Below are positions 24,701 through 32,684 of a stretch of DNA of 38,112 bases, one piece after another (positions within the stretch are counted from its first letter, which is position 1; each line of letters begins with the position of its first letter). Below the pieces are notes generated by a model that made no database searches, was not told the DNA's origin, and worked only from the letters and a program-made list of their open reading frames with translations. A program made the position numbers and the translations under genes. The DNA lies in NCBI GenBank assembly GCA_017464345.1, contig JAFUAH010000028.1, positions 1 through 38,112 of the forward strand, in the 5' to 3' direction. The stretch comes from Bacteroidaceae bacterium. GTDB taxonomy: Bacteria > Bacteroidota > Bacteroidia > Bacteroidales > Bacteroidaceae.

Positions 24701-26113
24701 GTGAGTAATCCCAGTCATAGAGGAAAATTCGGGACGCGCATGGGTGTCATTCTGGCCTCTGCCGGGTCGGCAGTGGGGCTGGGCAATATCTGGCGCTTCC
24801 CGACCGAGGTAGGCAGTAACGGAGGTGCCGCCTTCATCCTCGTTTATCTGGGTTTTGTGATATTTCTGGCCTTGCCTGTCATGGTATGCGAGTTTCTGAT
24901 GGGGCGCAGTTCCCACAGCAACACCGTTGGCGCGTGGAAGGTGCTGGCACCGGGTTCTCCCCTGATTGTGGCCGGCTATATGGGCATCGTGGCTGGTGTG
25001 CTCATTCTCTCCTTCTATTCCGTGGTGGCCGGCTGGACGTTGGACTATACCGTGCTGTCGCTCACGTGCCAGCTTTCTGGCAGTCAGGACTATGCTTCCG
25101 TATTTCAGTCTTTTGTGGCTAATCCGTGGAAGCCCATCGTCTTCTTGGTGCTTTTTCTGCTGGTCACGCACTGGATAGTGGTACGTGGCGTGGAGCGTGG
25201 CATAGAGCGCTACTCCAAGTTGATGATGCCGATGCTCCTGCTGATAATCCTTGTCTTGGTGGTCTATGCCGTCAATATGCCAGGCGCGGAAAAGGGACTG
25301 GCGTTCCTGTTGCATCCCGACTTTTCGAAACTCACGCCCCGGGTGGCACTCAGCGCCATGGGGCAGGCACTCTTCTCCCTGAGTGTGGGTATAGGCTGTC
25401 TGACGACTTATGCCTCCTATTTTCGGAAGGAAACGCGCTTGATGTCCTCGGCGCTCAGCGTATGCCTGATAGATACGCTGGTGGCGGTGATGAGCGGTTT
25501 CATCATCTTCCCTGCCGTCTTCTCGGTGCAGGGTGTTGGAGTCGATGAAGGGCCTGGACTGGTCTTCATCACGTTGCCCTATGTCTTTGATTCTGCATTC
25601 CGTGGGATGCCCGTTCTGGGTTACATCTTCTCAGGACTGTTCTACCTGCTGCTGATGCTGGCTGCCCTCACCAGCAGTATCTCCATGCACGAGATAGCTA
25701 CGGCATTCCTGACTGACCGCTCGACCGACCGTTCGGCCACCGACCGCTTGCAGGGCAAGGCTTACGAGGAGGAACGCCGCCGGGCGGCACGCATCGTGAC
25801 GACTGTCTGCATCCTTTTGGGCACAGCCTGTTCCCTGTCCTTCGGCCCCTGGAAGGACTACACGCTGCTGGGTATGGGCGTGTTTGAGTGGTTCGACTAT
25901 GTGACGGCCAAGTTCTGTATGCCACTTGGGGCACTTATTATCAGCATCTTTGTGGGCTGGATGATGCCGCAGCGGGAGGTGCGTGCACAACTGACCAACT
26001 GGGAGACCCTGCCCGTCCGGCTTTATGGCATATTCCGCTTCCTGGCCCGTTGGGTGGCTCCGTTGGGGGTGACGATAGTGTTTATCAATGAATTGTTAGG
26101 TCATGGCGCATAG
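24701..26113 (+). CDS. Sodium-dependent transporter, NSS/SNF family (first copy)
   Basis: A 470-residue member of the neurotransmitter:sodium symporter family (LeuT fold), moving amino acids or related solutes with Na+. The signature GSAVGLGNIWRFPTEVGSNGGAAF is the TM1 Na+/substrate site. About eleven or twelve membrane segments follow, with QALFSLSVGIGCLTTYASYF (TM6) and SSISMHEIATAF (TM8). The GTG at 24701 (MSNPSHRGKFGTRMGV) is chosen because the predicted transcript starts near 24675 and the next paralogue begins in the same way (MAHRGNFGSKLGV). The 3' end overlaps the second copy by 11 nt. A basic loop near residues 345-365 contains an unusual TDRSTDRSATDR repeat. Substrate unknown. Confidence 0.92.
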   Translation: MSNPSHRGKFGTRMGVILASAGSAVGLGNIWRFPTEVGSNGGAAFILVYLGFVIFLALPVMVCEFLMGRSSHSNTVGAWKVLAPGSPLIVAGYMGIVAGVLILSFYSVVAGWTLDYTVLSLTCQLSGSQDYASVFQSFVANPWKPIVFLVLFLLVTHWIVVRGVERGIERYSKLMMPMLLLIILVLVVYAVNMPGAEKGLAFLLHPDFSKLTPRVALSAMGQALFSLSVGIGCLTTYASYFRKETRLMSSALSVCLIDTLVAVMSGFIIFPAVFSVQGVGVDEGPGLVFITLPYVFDSAFRGMPVLGYIFSGLFYLLLMLAALTSSISMHEIATAFLTDRSTDRSATDRLQGKAYEEERRRAARIVTTVCILLGTACSLSFGPWKDYTLLGMGVFEWFDYVTAKFCMPLGALIISIFVGWMMPQREVRAQLTNWETLPVRLYGIFRFLARWVAPLGVTIVFINELLGHGA

Positions 26114-27458
26114 AGGAAATTTCGGGAGTAAACTGGGTGTGGTGCTGGCAGCTGCTGGCTCGGCCGTGGGGCTGGGCAATGTCTGGCGTTTCCCCACGGA
26201 GGTGGGCAACAACGGGGGAGCGGCCTTCATCCTGATTTATCTGGCCTGTGTCTTCTTCATCGGCATCCCGGTCATGGTGAGCGAGTTCGTCATTGGGCGC
26301 AGCACCCATGCCAACACCATCACGGTCTTTCGCAAGCTGGCTCCCCACACATGGTGGCGCATCGGAGGAATAGAGGGTGTCTTTGTGGCCTTCTTCATCT
26401 TCTGCTACTACATCATCGTATCGGGCTGGACGTTGCACTATACCGTAGCCTCGTTTGCTAACCAACTTTCGGCCGATAAGGACTATAAAGCCTATTTCCA
26501 GCACTTTGTCAGCAGTCCGTGGGAACCCGTCGTGTATGCCGTGGTCTTTATGCTGATGGTGCACATCATCATTGTGCGCGGTGTGCAGAACGGCATCGAG
26601 AAGTTCTCAAAGCTGATGATGCCCATGCTGTTGCTCATCATTGGCGTGCTGGTGGTCTGCTCTTTCTCGATGAGCGGGTTCACGGAGGGCGTTACGTTCC
26701 TCTTGCGGCCCGACTTCTCGAAGGTCACGCCCAGTATAGTACTGAGTGCCGTGGGACAGGCGTTCTATTCGCTAAGTCTGGCCATGGGCTGCCTTTGCAC
26801 GTACGCTTCGTATTTCGGACCCAATACCAACCTGATGAAGACCGCGATGAGTGTCAGCCTGATAGACACTTGTGTGGCTGTGTTGTGCGGCTTCATCATC
26901 TTCCCGGCTGTGTTCTCCGTACCGGGTGTTGAGGCCAACGAGGGCCCGGGCTTGGTATTTATCACCCTGCCACATGTCTTTAATATTGCGTTCCATAATG
27001 TGCCCATCATCGGCTACCTCTTCTCGGGACTGTTCTATGTATTATTGTTGCTCTCGGCCCTGACCAGCGCCATGTCGCTGCACGAACCCGTAACAGCCTA
27101 TATCCATGAAGAATGGCATCTGTCCCGCAAGTTGGCTGCCTGGTTGGTGACCGTCGGTTGCATACTCTTGGGCGTGGCCTGTTCCCTGTCGATGGGCGTA
27201 TGGAACGGTTACCAGATAGGTGGTATGTGCTTGTTCGACCTCTTTGACTTTGTTTCGGCGAAGATTATTTTGCCCTTGGGTGGCATCATCATCTGTTTGT
27301 TCGTTGGCTGGAAACTCGACCGTCAGTTGGTGTATGACGAAGTGACAAACAACGGCACGCTGCGCATTCGTTTCTTCCGGCTCTACCTTTTCTTGGTGCG
27401 TTGGGTGGCTCCACTGGCCATTGCAGTCATCTTCTACAATGAGCTTTTCAACAAGTAG
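26103..27458 (+). CDS. Sodium-dependent transporter, NSS/SNF family (second copy)
   Basis: A 451-residue paralogue of the preceding gene, clearly from tandem duplication: the two share GSAVGLGN(I/V)WRFPTEVG, SGWTL, FSKLMMPMLLLI, VNEGP/ANEGPGLVFITLP-type and CGFIIFPAVFSV segments through their whole length. It starts inside the end of the first copy (11-nt overlap), so the pair is translationally coupled. It is shorter mainly in the loop before TM9, lacking the TDR-repeat insertion. It may carry a different substrate or form a two-step uptake pair with the first. The ATG at 26103 is clear. Followed 8 nt later by the helix-hairpin-helix gene. Confidence 0.93.
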   Translation: MAHRGNFGSKLGVVLAAAGSAVGLGNVWRFPTEVGNNGGAAFILIYLACVFFIGIPVMVSEFVIGRSTHANTITVFRKLAPHTWWRIGGIEGVFVAFFIFCYYIIVSGWTLHYTVASFANQLSADKDYKAYFQHFVSSPWEPVVYAVVFMLMVHIIIVRGVQNGIEKFSKLMMPMLLLIIGVLVVCSFSMSGFTEGVTFLLRPDFSKVTPSIVLSAVGQAFYSLSLAMGCLCTYASYFGPNTNLMKTAMSVSLIDTCVAVLCGFIIFPAVFSVPGVEANEGPGLVFITLPHVFNIAFHNVPIIGYLFSGLFYVLLLLSALTSAMSLHEPVTAYIHEEWHLSRKLAAWLVTVGCILLGVACSLSMGVWNGYQIGGMCLFDLFDFVSAKIILPLGGIIICLFVGWKLDRQLVYDEVTNNGTLRIRFFRLYLFLVRWVAPLAIAVIFYNELFNK

Positions 27459-27466
27459 GCATACGT

Positions 27467-28438
27467 ATGAAAGACTACTTCCACCCTACAACGAGCGAAT
27501 ATCGTGGGCTGATGGTGCTGGCCGTGGCATTGCTGCTGGCCATAGCGGTGGGGAGTGGTGTCTATCTGTCTCGTGATAATCATTCATTGGATTCTTCCCA
27601 GCATTTTCCGCATAAGGAGGGTAGTTATCGTCGTCAGGGTTTGGTTGGCACGCGTGAAGCGAGTTCACGACAAGGGCGTTCATCACGCTACTATGCTGTA
27701 CCGGAGAATGAAGTGGAAACCTTCGCTTTCGACCCCAACACCGCTGATTCTACGACCCTGCTGCGCCTGGGTTTTGCACCGTTTCAGGTGCGTGGTATCT
27801 ACAAATATCGCGCCATGGGAGGCCGCTATCACGTTCCAGAGGATGTGACGCATATTCCAGGCATGACCAACGAGCAGTGGGAACGCTTGGCCCCCTATGT
27901 TCGCATCGGCCGTAAGTATCAGTACGTTGCTCCATCATCGAGGGCGAAACACCATTCTCTCGGAGCTTATGTGGCAGAGCCCTCTGGAAGTGCGGAGCTC
28001 ATAGGGAAGGCGCGAGACACAGTGCGCTTCCCTGTGAAATTGGCAAATGGACAGTGTATATCCCTGAATACTGCCGATACGGCAGAACTGAAGAAGGTAC
28101 CAGGCATTGGGTCGTACTATGCACGGCAGATAGTGCGTTACCGTGAGCGTTTGGGTGGATATGTCTCTTTGGAGCAGTTGGAGGAAATTGAGGGGATGCC
28201 AGAGGGTGTCAGTCGTTGGCTTCAGTTGGATACGAGCCAGATTAGGCGCATTGATGTGAACCATGCCACGAAAAACCAACTCGTACGTCATCCCTACCTT
28301 CGTGTCTACCGGGCCCAAGCTATCTGGAACCACCTGCACAACGAAGGGCCGTTGCACAGTGTGGACGACCTGCGCCCCCTGCCCGACTTCACCGAAGCCG
28401 ACATCGAACGCCTACGTCCCTACCTGGAGTTCAAGTAG
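27467..28438 (+). CDS. Membrane-anchored helix-hairpin-helix (ComEA-like) protein
   Basis: A 323-residue protein with an N-terminal membrane anchor (LMVLAVALLLAIAVGSGVYL, about residues 15-34), a basic low-complexity region, and repeated helix-hairpin-helix units: FDPNTADSTTLLRLGF, then ISLNTADTAELKKVPGIGSYYARQIVRYRERLGGY and IDVNHATKNQLVRHPYLRVYRAQAIW. The middle unit is the best match to ComEA/competence-type DNA binding. Placed outside the membrane it would bind DNA, as ComEA does in uptake; whether this organism is transformable cannot be told. It starts 8 nt after the second NSS gene, so it is probably expressed with them, although the functions seem unrelated. Confidence 0.88.
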   Translation: MKDYFHPTTSEYRGLMVLAVALLLAIAVGSGVYLSRDNHSLDSSQHFPHKEGSYRRQGLVGTREASSRQGRSSRYYAVPENEVETFAFDPNTADSTTLLRLGFAPFQVRGIYKYRAMGGRYHVPEDVTHIPGMTNEQWERLAPYVRIGRKYQYVAPSSRAKHHSLGAYVAEPSGSAELIGKARDTVRFPVKLANGQCISLNTADTAELKKVPGIGSYYARQIVRYRERLGGYVSLEQLEEIEGMPEGVSRWLQLDTSQIRRIDVNHATKNQLVRHPYLRVYRAQAIWNHLHNEGPLHSVDDLRPLPDFTEADIERLRPYLEFK

Positions 28439-28482
28439 GCTTCGATAGATGGACAAGCTGTTTCAGGCCAATGTCGTAGGTG

Positions 28483-28656
28483 CTATTTCACCAGCATCTT
28501 TCGAGTTGTTCCGTCCTTCATTTTGATAATATTGAAGCCGCGATAAAGAGTATTACGCTTTCTGCCATCTAATGTATAATATGAGCGTGGAAAAGTTTCG
28601 TCTTCAATTCCATGAATCTTTATTCGACAGATTTTGGGCGGCTGCCTATGAATAAA
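28483..28656 (-). pseudogene. 3' remnant of a secreted-protein gene (C-terminal tail)
   Basis: On the minus strand a frame ending at TAG (28483-28485) encodes a tail reading PRSYYTLDGRKRNTLYRG then FNIIKMKDGTTRKMLVK. This is the kind of C-terminus that many secreted Prevotella/Bacteroides proteins carry (YTLDGR...GxxIxxxxDGTxRKxLVK), thought to be a sorting or anchoring tail. The frame continues upstream but without any plausible signal peptide or body and runs into the glmS promoter. No start codon with a good context is seen. I read it as the leftover end of a deleted gene. The rest of the 28439-28691 spacer holds nothing I recognise. Confidence 0.6.
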
Positions 28657-28691
28657 ACGGAAGAGGGCGGGGGAAAGTGAAAAATTATTCG

Positions 28692-28699
28692 TAACTTTG
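28692..28699 (+). promoter_or_regulatory. -7 box for glmS
   Basis: TAACTTTG matches TAnnTTTG, giving a leader of about 125 nt before the glmS ATG. The leader has a near-repeat of ACAAAGTRTATAA (28751-28763 and 28795-28807) but no glmS-ribozyme fold that I can see. Confidence 0.6.
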
Positions 28700-28829
28700 C
28701 AGTCAATTAGTGCGATAGGTGCGAATGGATACGGAAAAAAGGACCGGAAACAAAGTGTATAAGCGGTAACGGTTACTGGAACAAAGACAGAAAAACAAAG
28801 TATATAATAAGGTAAAAAGATTAGAGATT

Positions 28830-30680
28830 ATGTGTGGAATAGTAGGATACATAGGAAAACGGCAGGCTTATCCCATATTGGTGGGTGGACTGCATCGTCT
28901 GGAATACCGAGGCTATGACAGTGCCGGTGTGGCACTGCTCTCAGACAAGGGAGAACTGAATGTATACAAGGCTAAGGGTAAGGTGGCAGAGTTGGAACTG
29001 GTGGCTTCGGAAAAAGATTGTTCGGGTACCATGGGTGTGGCTCACACACGTTGGGCTACGCATGGTGAGCCCTCGACGAAGAATGCACATCCGCATGTGT
29101 CGGAGAGCGGTAACCTGACGCTGGTGCACAACGGTATCATTGAGAACTACGTAGTGCTGCGCGATCAGTTAAAGGCTCGTGGTTATCACTTTCAGAGTGA
29201 TACGGACACCGAGGTGCTGGTGCAACTCATAGAGTATGTGGAGCAGAGTTTGGGACTGAGTCTGGAGGCTGCTGTGCAGACAGCACTGAAGCGCGTCATC
29301 GGGGCATACGCCATCGTGGTGCTGGACAGGCGTTCACCCAACCGGCTGGTGGCAGCTCGCAAGAGTAGCCCCATGGTAGTGGGCATTGGCGAGGGTAACG
29401 AAGAATTCTTTGTGGCTAGCGATGCTTCCCCCATAGCCGAGTACACGAAGAAGATGGTCTACCTCAACGACGAGGAAATCGTGGTCTGCGAAAGAGGGCA
29501 CGAACTCCGCGTTTGCACGTTGGACAACAAGGATGTGCCCGTGGAAGTGAAGAACGTGGAATTGGACTTGACGATGTTGGACAAGGGGGGGTATCCCCAC
29601 TTCATGCTAAAGGAAATCTTCGACCAGCCCAGCGTATTGCAAGATTGCATGCGTGGCCGCCTGTTGCCCGAACATGGGAGGGTGGTGCTGAGTGCACTCA
29701 CTGACCACCGCGAACGTTTGGTGAGTGCCCGTCGTATCGTCATTGTCAGTTGCGGTACGTCATGGCATGCCGGCCTGATAGGCAAACAACTGATAGAGCA
29801 CTTTTGCAAGGTACCTGTGGAGGTGGAGTATGCCAGTGAATTCCGCTATCGCGAGCCGGTGATTTTGCCTGACGATGTAGTGATGGCCATCTCCCAGAGT
29901 GGCGAGACGGCCGATACATTGGCAGCTATAGAGTTGGCCCGCGAGGCCGGTGCCTTTGTCTTCGGCGTGGTGAATGCCGTCGGCAGCAGCATAGCCCGCA
30001 ACACCCACACGGGAACCTATATCCACGTCGGGCCTGAGATAGGCGTTGCCTCCACGAAGGCCTTCACCGGCCAGGTGTGCGTGCTGACGATGCTGGCCCT
30101 GGCCCTGGGCGAGGCTCGCGGTACAGTGGATGCTGCGGAGTATCGGGCCGTCGTCGAAGAATTGCAACAAATTCCAGCCAAGATAGAGCACATACTGGAG
30201 CAGAACAGTCGCATCGAGACGCTTTCAAAAATATTCACCTATGCCCACAATTTCCTTTACTTGGGACGTGGTTGGAACTATCCTGTGGCACTGGAGGGCG
30301 CTCTTAAGCTGAAAGAAATCAGCTACATCCATGCCGAAGGTTATCCTGCAGCCGAAATGAAACATGGCCCCATAGCACTGATTGACCAGGAGATGCCCGT
30401 TGTCTTTATTGCCACACACCATCAGCAATATGAAAAGATTATTTCCAACATGCAGGAAGTGAAGAGCCGAAACGGTCGCATTATCGCTGTCATCACCGAG
30501 GGCGATGAGGTGGTGAAAAAGATGGTCAGTGAGTACATAGAGGTGCCAGAGACTCTGTCATGCCTGGCCCCCCTGCTTAGTGTCATCCCCCTGCAACTGC
30601 TGGCCTACCACATTGCCGTGCAGAAGGGGCTGAACGTGGATATGCCGCGTAACCTGGCCAAGAGCGTCACGGTGGAGTAG
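28830..30680 (+). CDS. glmS: Glutamine--fructose-6-phosphate aminotransferase (isomerizing)
   Basis: A 616-residue cytoplasmic enzyme making glucosamine-6-phosphate from fructose-6-phosphate and glutamine, the entry step to peptidoglycan and LPS amino sugars. Cys2 in MCGIVGYIG is the glutaminase nucleophile after Met removal; HTRWATHG, GNLTLVHNG and SDTDTEV follow. Two SIS (sugar isomerase) domains carry SCGTSWHAG, ISQSGETADTLAA and the closing LGRGWNYPVALEGALKLKEISYIHAEGYPAAEMKHGP, DMPRNLAKSVTVE. Length is standard (about 610-615). The ATG at 28830 is unambiguous. A probable single-gene unit; the next gene is 71 nt away. Confidence 0.97.
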   Translation: MCGIVGYIGKRQAYPILVGGLHRLEYRGYDSAGVALLSDKGELNVYKAKGKVAELELVASEKDCSGTMGVAHTRWATHGEPSTKNAHPHVSESGNLTLVHNGIIENYVVLRDQLKARGYHFQSDTDTEVLVQLIEYVEQSLGLSLEAAVQTALKRVIGAYAIVVLDRRSPNRLVAARKSSPMVVGIGEGNEEFFVASDASPIAEYTKKMVYLNDEEIVVCERGHELRVCTLDNKDVPVEVKNVELDLTMLDKGGYPHFMLKEIFDQPSVLQDCMRGRLLPEHGRVVLSALTDHRERLVSARRIVIVSCGTSWHAGLIGKQLIEHFCKVPVEVEYASEFRYREPVILPDDVVMAISQSGETADTLAAIELAREAGAFVFGVVNAVGSSIARNTHTGTYIHVGPEIGVASTKAFTGQVCVLTMLALALGEARGTVDAAEYRAVVEELQQIPAKIEHILEQNSRIETLSKIFTYAHNFLYLGRGWNYPVALEGALKLKEISYIHAEGYPAAEMKHGPIALIDQEMPVVFIATHHQQYEKIISNMQEVKSRNGRIIAVITEGDEVVKKMVSEYIEVPETLSCLAPLLSVIPLQLLAYHIAVQKGLNVDMPRNLAKSVTVE

Positions 30681-30751
30681 AGCCTCTACAAATTGCATAA
30701 TATTCCGATAAGAAGTTTAAACAATTTGCAATAACCTAAAATTTATTTATC

Positions 30752-32200
30752 ATGGCTGTAAAGTTTTATCAATCAGAGAATCAAGTGCCTCTGGAGATGC
30801 ACAAGGTGCGCGTCGTGCAGAAGCTGAACCTGCTCCCCGTGGAGGAGCGCCTGCGGGCCATTCAGGAGGCCGGAAACAACACGTTCCTCCTCCAGAACCG
30901 CGACATCTACATGGACATGATTACGGACTCGGGCGTGAACGCCATGTCTGACATGCAGGTGGCCGCCATGAGCGTGGCCGACGACTCGTATGCCGGTTCC
31001 GAGACGTGGAACCGTGCGAAGGCTGCCGTCAAGACCGTCTTCGGCGTGGATAACGTACTTCCTGCCCACCAGGGCCGTGCAGCCGAAAATATTCTGGCCG
31101 AGGCCTTCGTGAAGCCTGGCAAGGTGGCGCTGATGAACTTCCACTTCACTACGACCAAGGCCCACATCACCCGTCTGGGCGGCGAGGTTGTGGAGCTGGT
31201 GGATAAAAAGGGCCTTATCCCGCAGTCGGACGACCCCTTCAAGGGCGACTTCAACTTGGACAACCTGCGCCAGGCCATCGATGAATACACCCCCGAGCGG
31301 GTGGCCTTCGTGCGTGTCGAGGCCGGTACGAACCTCATCGGCGGTCAGCCCGTCAGTCTGGAGAACATGCTGGCCGTTACCGACATCTGTCATCAGAAGG
31401 GTGTCGTCAGCGTGCTGGATGCCTCCCTGCTTCAGGACAACGTCTATTTCATGAAGACCCGCGAGGCCCAGTGCAAGTACATGGACACGAAGGAAATTTA
31501 CCATCTGCTGGCTAGTCGCTTCGACATCATCTACTTCTCGGCCCGCAAGCTGGGCTTCTCGCGCGGCGGATTCATTCTCAGCAGCGACCCCAAGTGGACG
31601 AACATGATGATGGAGTTCGTGCCCCTGTTCGAGGGCTTCCTCACCTATGGCGGCATGGAGGTGCGTAGCATCGAGGCTGCCGCCCAGGGCCTGATAGAGA
31701 GCCTGGACATGGAGTACATCAGCCAGGGGCCGGAGTTCATTGCCTATCTGGTGAAGGAACTGGACGACTACGGTGTGCCCGTCATCAAGCCTGCCGGCGG
31801 ACTGGGGGCCCACCTGAACTGCTCGGAGTTCGTGCCAAACATGCCTCACAACCAGTATCCGGCTGCGGCCGTGGGTGCTGCCCTGTACATCGCCAGCGGC
31901 GTGCGCGGCATGGAGCGTGGTACGGTGAGCGAACAGCGTGAGCCCGACGGCACCGAGCGCTACGCCGAACTGGAGTTGCAGCGTCTGGCCATGCCGCGCC
32001 GCGTGTTCACGCTGAGCCAGGTGAAGTACTGCGCCGACCGCGTGAAGTGGGTTTGGGACAATCGCCAGATTATCGGCGGCCTGCAGTGGACCAGCGAGCC
32101 CAAGGTGCTGCGCTTCTTCTTCGGTCGCATGAAGGAAATCGGCCACTGGCAGGAAGACCTGGTGGCCAAGTTCCGCGAGGACTTTGGCGACAGCCTGTAA
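30752..32200 (+). CDS. Tyrosine phenol-lyase/tryptophanase family PLP enzyme, atypical
   Basis: A 482-residue PLP-dependent beta-eliminating lyase. The family features NTFLLQNRDIYMDMITDSG, DSYAGS, PAHQGRAAEN and GGQPVS are clear, with Lys266 (SARK) as the PLP lysine. The MERG motif (387-390) is the segment holding tyrosine phenol-lyase Arg381, whereas tryptophanases have a non-Arg there, so it leans toward the phenol-lyase branch. But the Asp-Ala-x-Arg that holds the PLP ring oxygen is changed to Asp223-Ala-Ser-Leu226, and the conserved PxGGHA is PAGGLGA. The substrate is therefore uncertain: tyrosine, tryptophan or another amino acid. The carboxylate-binding MPRRVFT (414-420) is intact. It is longer than usual (about 455-470). 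No tryptophan or tyrosine permease is adjacent, although the NSS pair is 3 kb away. Confidence 0.85.
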   Translation: MAVKFYQSENQVPLEMHKVRVVQKLNLLPVEERLRAIQEAGNNTFLLQNRDIYMDMITDSGVNAMSDMQVAAMSVADDSYAGSETWNRAKAAVKTVFGVDNVLPAHQGRAAENILAEAFVKPGKVALMNFHFTTTKAHITRLGGEVVELVDKKGLIPQSDDPFKGDFNLDNLRQAIDEYTPERVAFVRVEAGTNLIGGQPVSLENMLAVTDICHQKGVVSVLDASLLQDNVYFMKTREAQCKYMDTKEIYHLLASRFDIIYFSARKLGFSRGGFILSSDPKWTNMMMEFVPLFEGFLTYGGMEVRSIEAAAQGLIESLDMEYISQGPEFIAYLVKELDDYGVPVIKPAGGLGAHLNCSEFVPNMPHNQYPAAAVGAALYIASGVRGMERGTVSEQREPDGTERYAELELQRLAMPRRVFTLSQVKYCADRVKWVWDNRQIIGGLQWTSEPKVLRFFFGRMKEIGHWQEDLVAKFREDFGDSL

Positions 32201-32249
32201 GCAGAATAGTAACAATATCTGAAAATGGACGTTTTTTCTAGTTACAATT

Positions 32250-32572
32250 ATGAGAAAGAAACTATGGATGGTAGCAGCCCTGTTGATGGGGTCAGTGGCC
32301 TCCGAATCACCAGTAAGGTGAACGGGAACTCCATCTTCCTGCCTGCTGCGGGCGTTCGGACCGATGACAATGGTGCAAGTCGGAATTGCTGTTTCTACTG
32401 GACACGTTCGGTAGACCAGGGTTACGAATATGCCGAAGGCGTGGCCTATACCCTGCAAGCCGACTCCCGCTATGGTGTAAGCCTAGGAATACTGTTTGGG
32501 CCTTACCATTCGCCCCGTACGGGCTTCGCGTTAGTCCCGTACAGGTCAGGCCTTCGTCCCGTACGGGTCTGA
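32250..32572 (+). pseudogene. Decayed FISUMP-domain secreted protein
   Basis: Two parts in different frames. An ATG at 32250 begins a textbook signal peptide (MRKKLWMVAALLMGSVAS) that stops at 32319-32321. Starting about 32287 in another frame is a FISUMP-type domain piece: GLRITSKVNGNSIFLPAAG, then ASRNCCFYWTRSVDQGYEYAEGVAYTLQ, which ends at 32570-32572 with LRPVRV. The N-terminal part of the domain is missing, so a deletion plus frameshift seems likely. The longest open frame reaches 32225 but lacks the signal. It is related in type to the C-terminal half of the protein at 3279-4169. The tail runs into CCCGTACGGG palindromes. Confidence 0.7.
32514..32567. repeat. Cluster of three CCCGTACGGG-type palindromes
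   Basis: CCCGTACGGG is found at 32514-32523 and 32558-32567, with a degraded copy (CCCGTACAGG) at 32536-32545. The stretch 32514-32531 matches 10100-10083 (minus strand) in 16 of 18 positions. AGGTCAG (32543-32549) with CTGACCT (32569-32575) forms a hairpin around the third copy. Outside these two loci a related TCCGTACGGG occurs at 20535-20544. Confidence 0.7.
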
Positions 32573-32587
32573 CCTCCGACAATATAC

Positions 32588-32627
32588 AAGTCTGGGCTCC
32601 ATCCTATGCAGGACGGAGCCCAGACTT
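32588..32627. terminator. Hairpin between convergent units
   Basis: A 13-bp stem (32588-32600 with 32615-32627) with extra pairs inside the loop (602-605 with 610-613). There is no strong T-run on either side, so it may be a structural element or a weak terminator for both the lyase unit and thiL. Confidence 0.55.
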
Positions 32628-32630
32628 ATT

Positions 32631-32657
32631 CGTATGCGCGTGCACACGCACATGCGT
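32631..32657. other. 27-bp perfect alternating pyrimidine-purine tract
   Basis: Positions 32631-32657 alternate pyrimidine and purine without a break (rich in CG, TG and CA steps), a sequence type that can adopt left-handed Z-DNA under negative supercoiling. It lies directly beside the hairpin at 32588-32627 and 27 nt before the thiL stop. Neighbouring 32658-32684 is AT-rich. Confidence 0.75.
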
Positions 32658-32684
32658 TATTTATTTTATAATGTATAGATATAA

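Noticed and set aside
28700-28829. A glmS-type ribozyme in the glmS leader
   Set aside because: The leader is short and AT-rich without the conserved core I would expect; the ribozyme is known mainly from Firmicutes.
30752-32200. Plain tryptophanase (tnaA) label
   Set aside because: The MERG segment fits tyrosine phenol-lyase better and key PLP-contact residues are altered, so no symbol was assigned.
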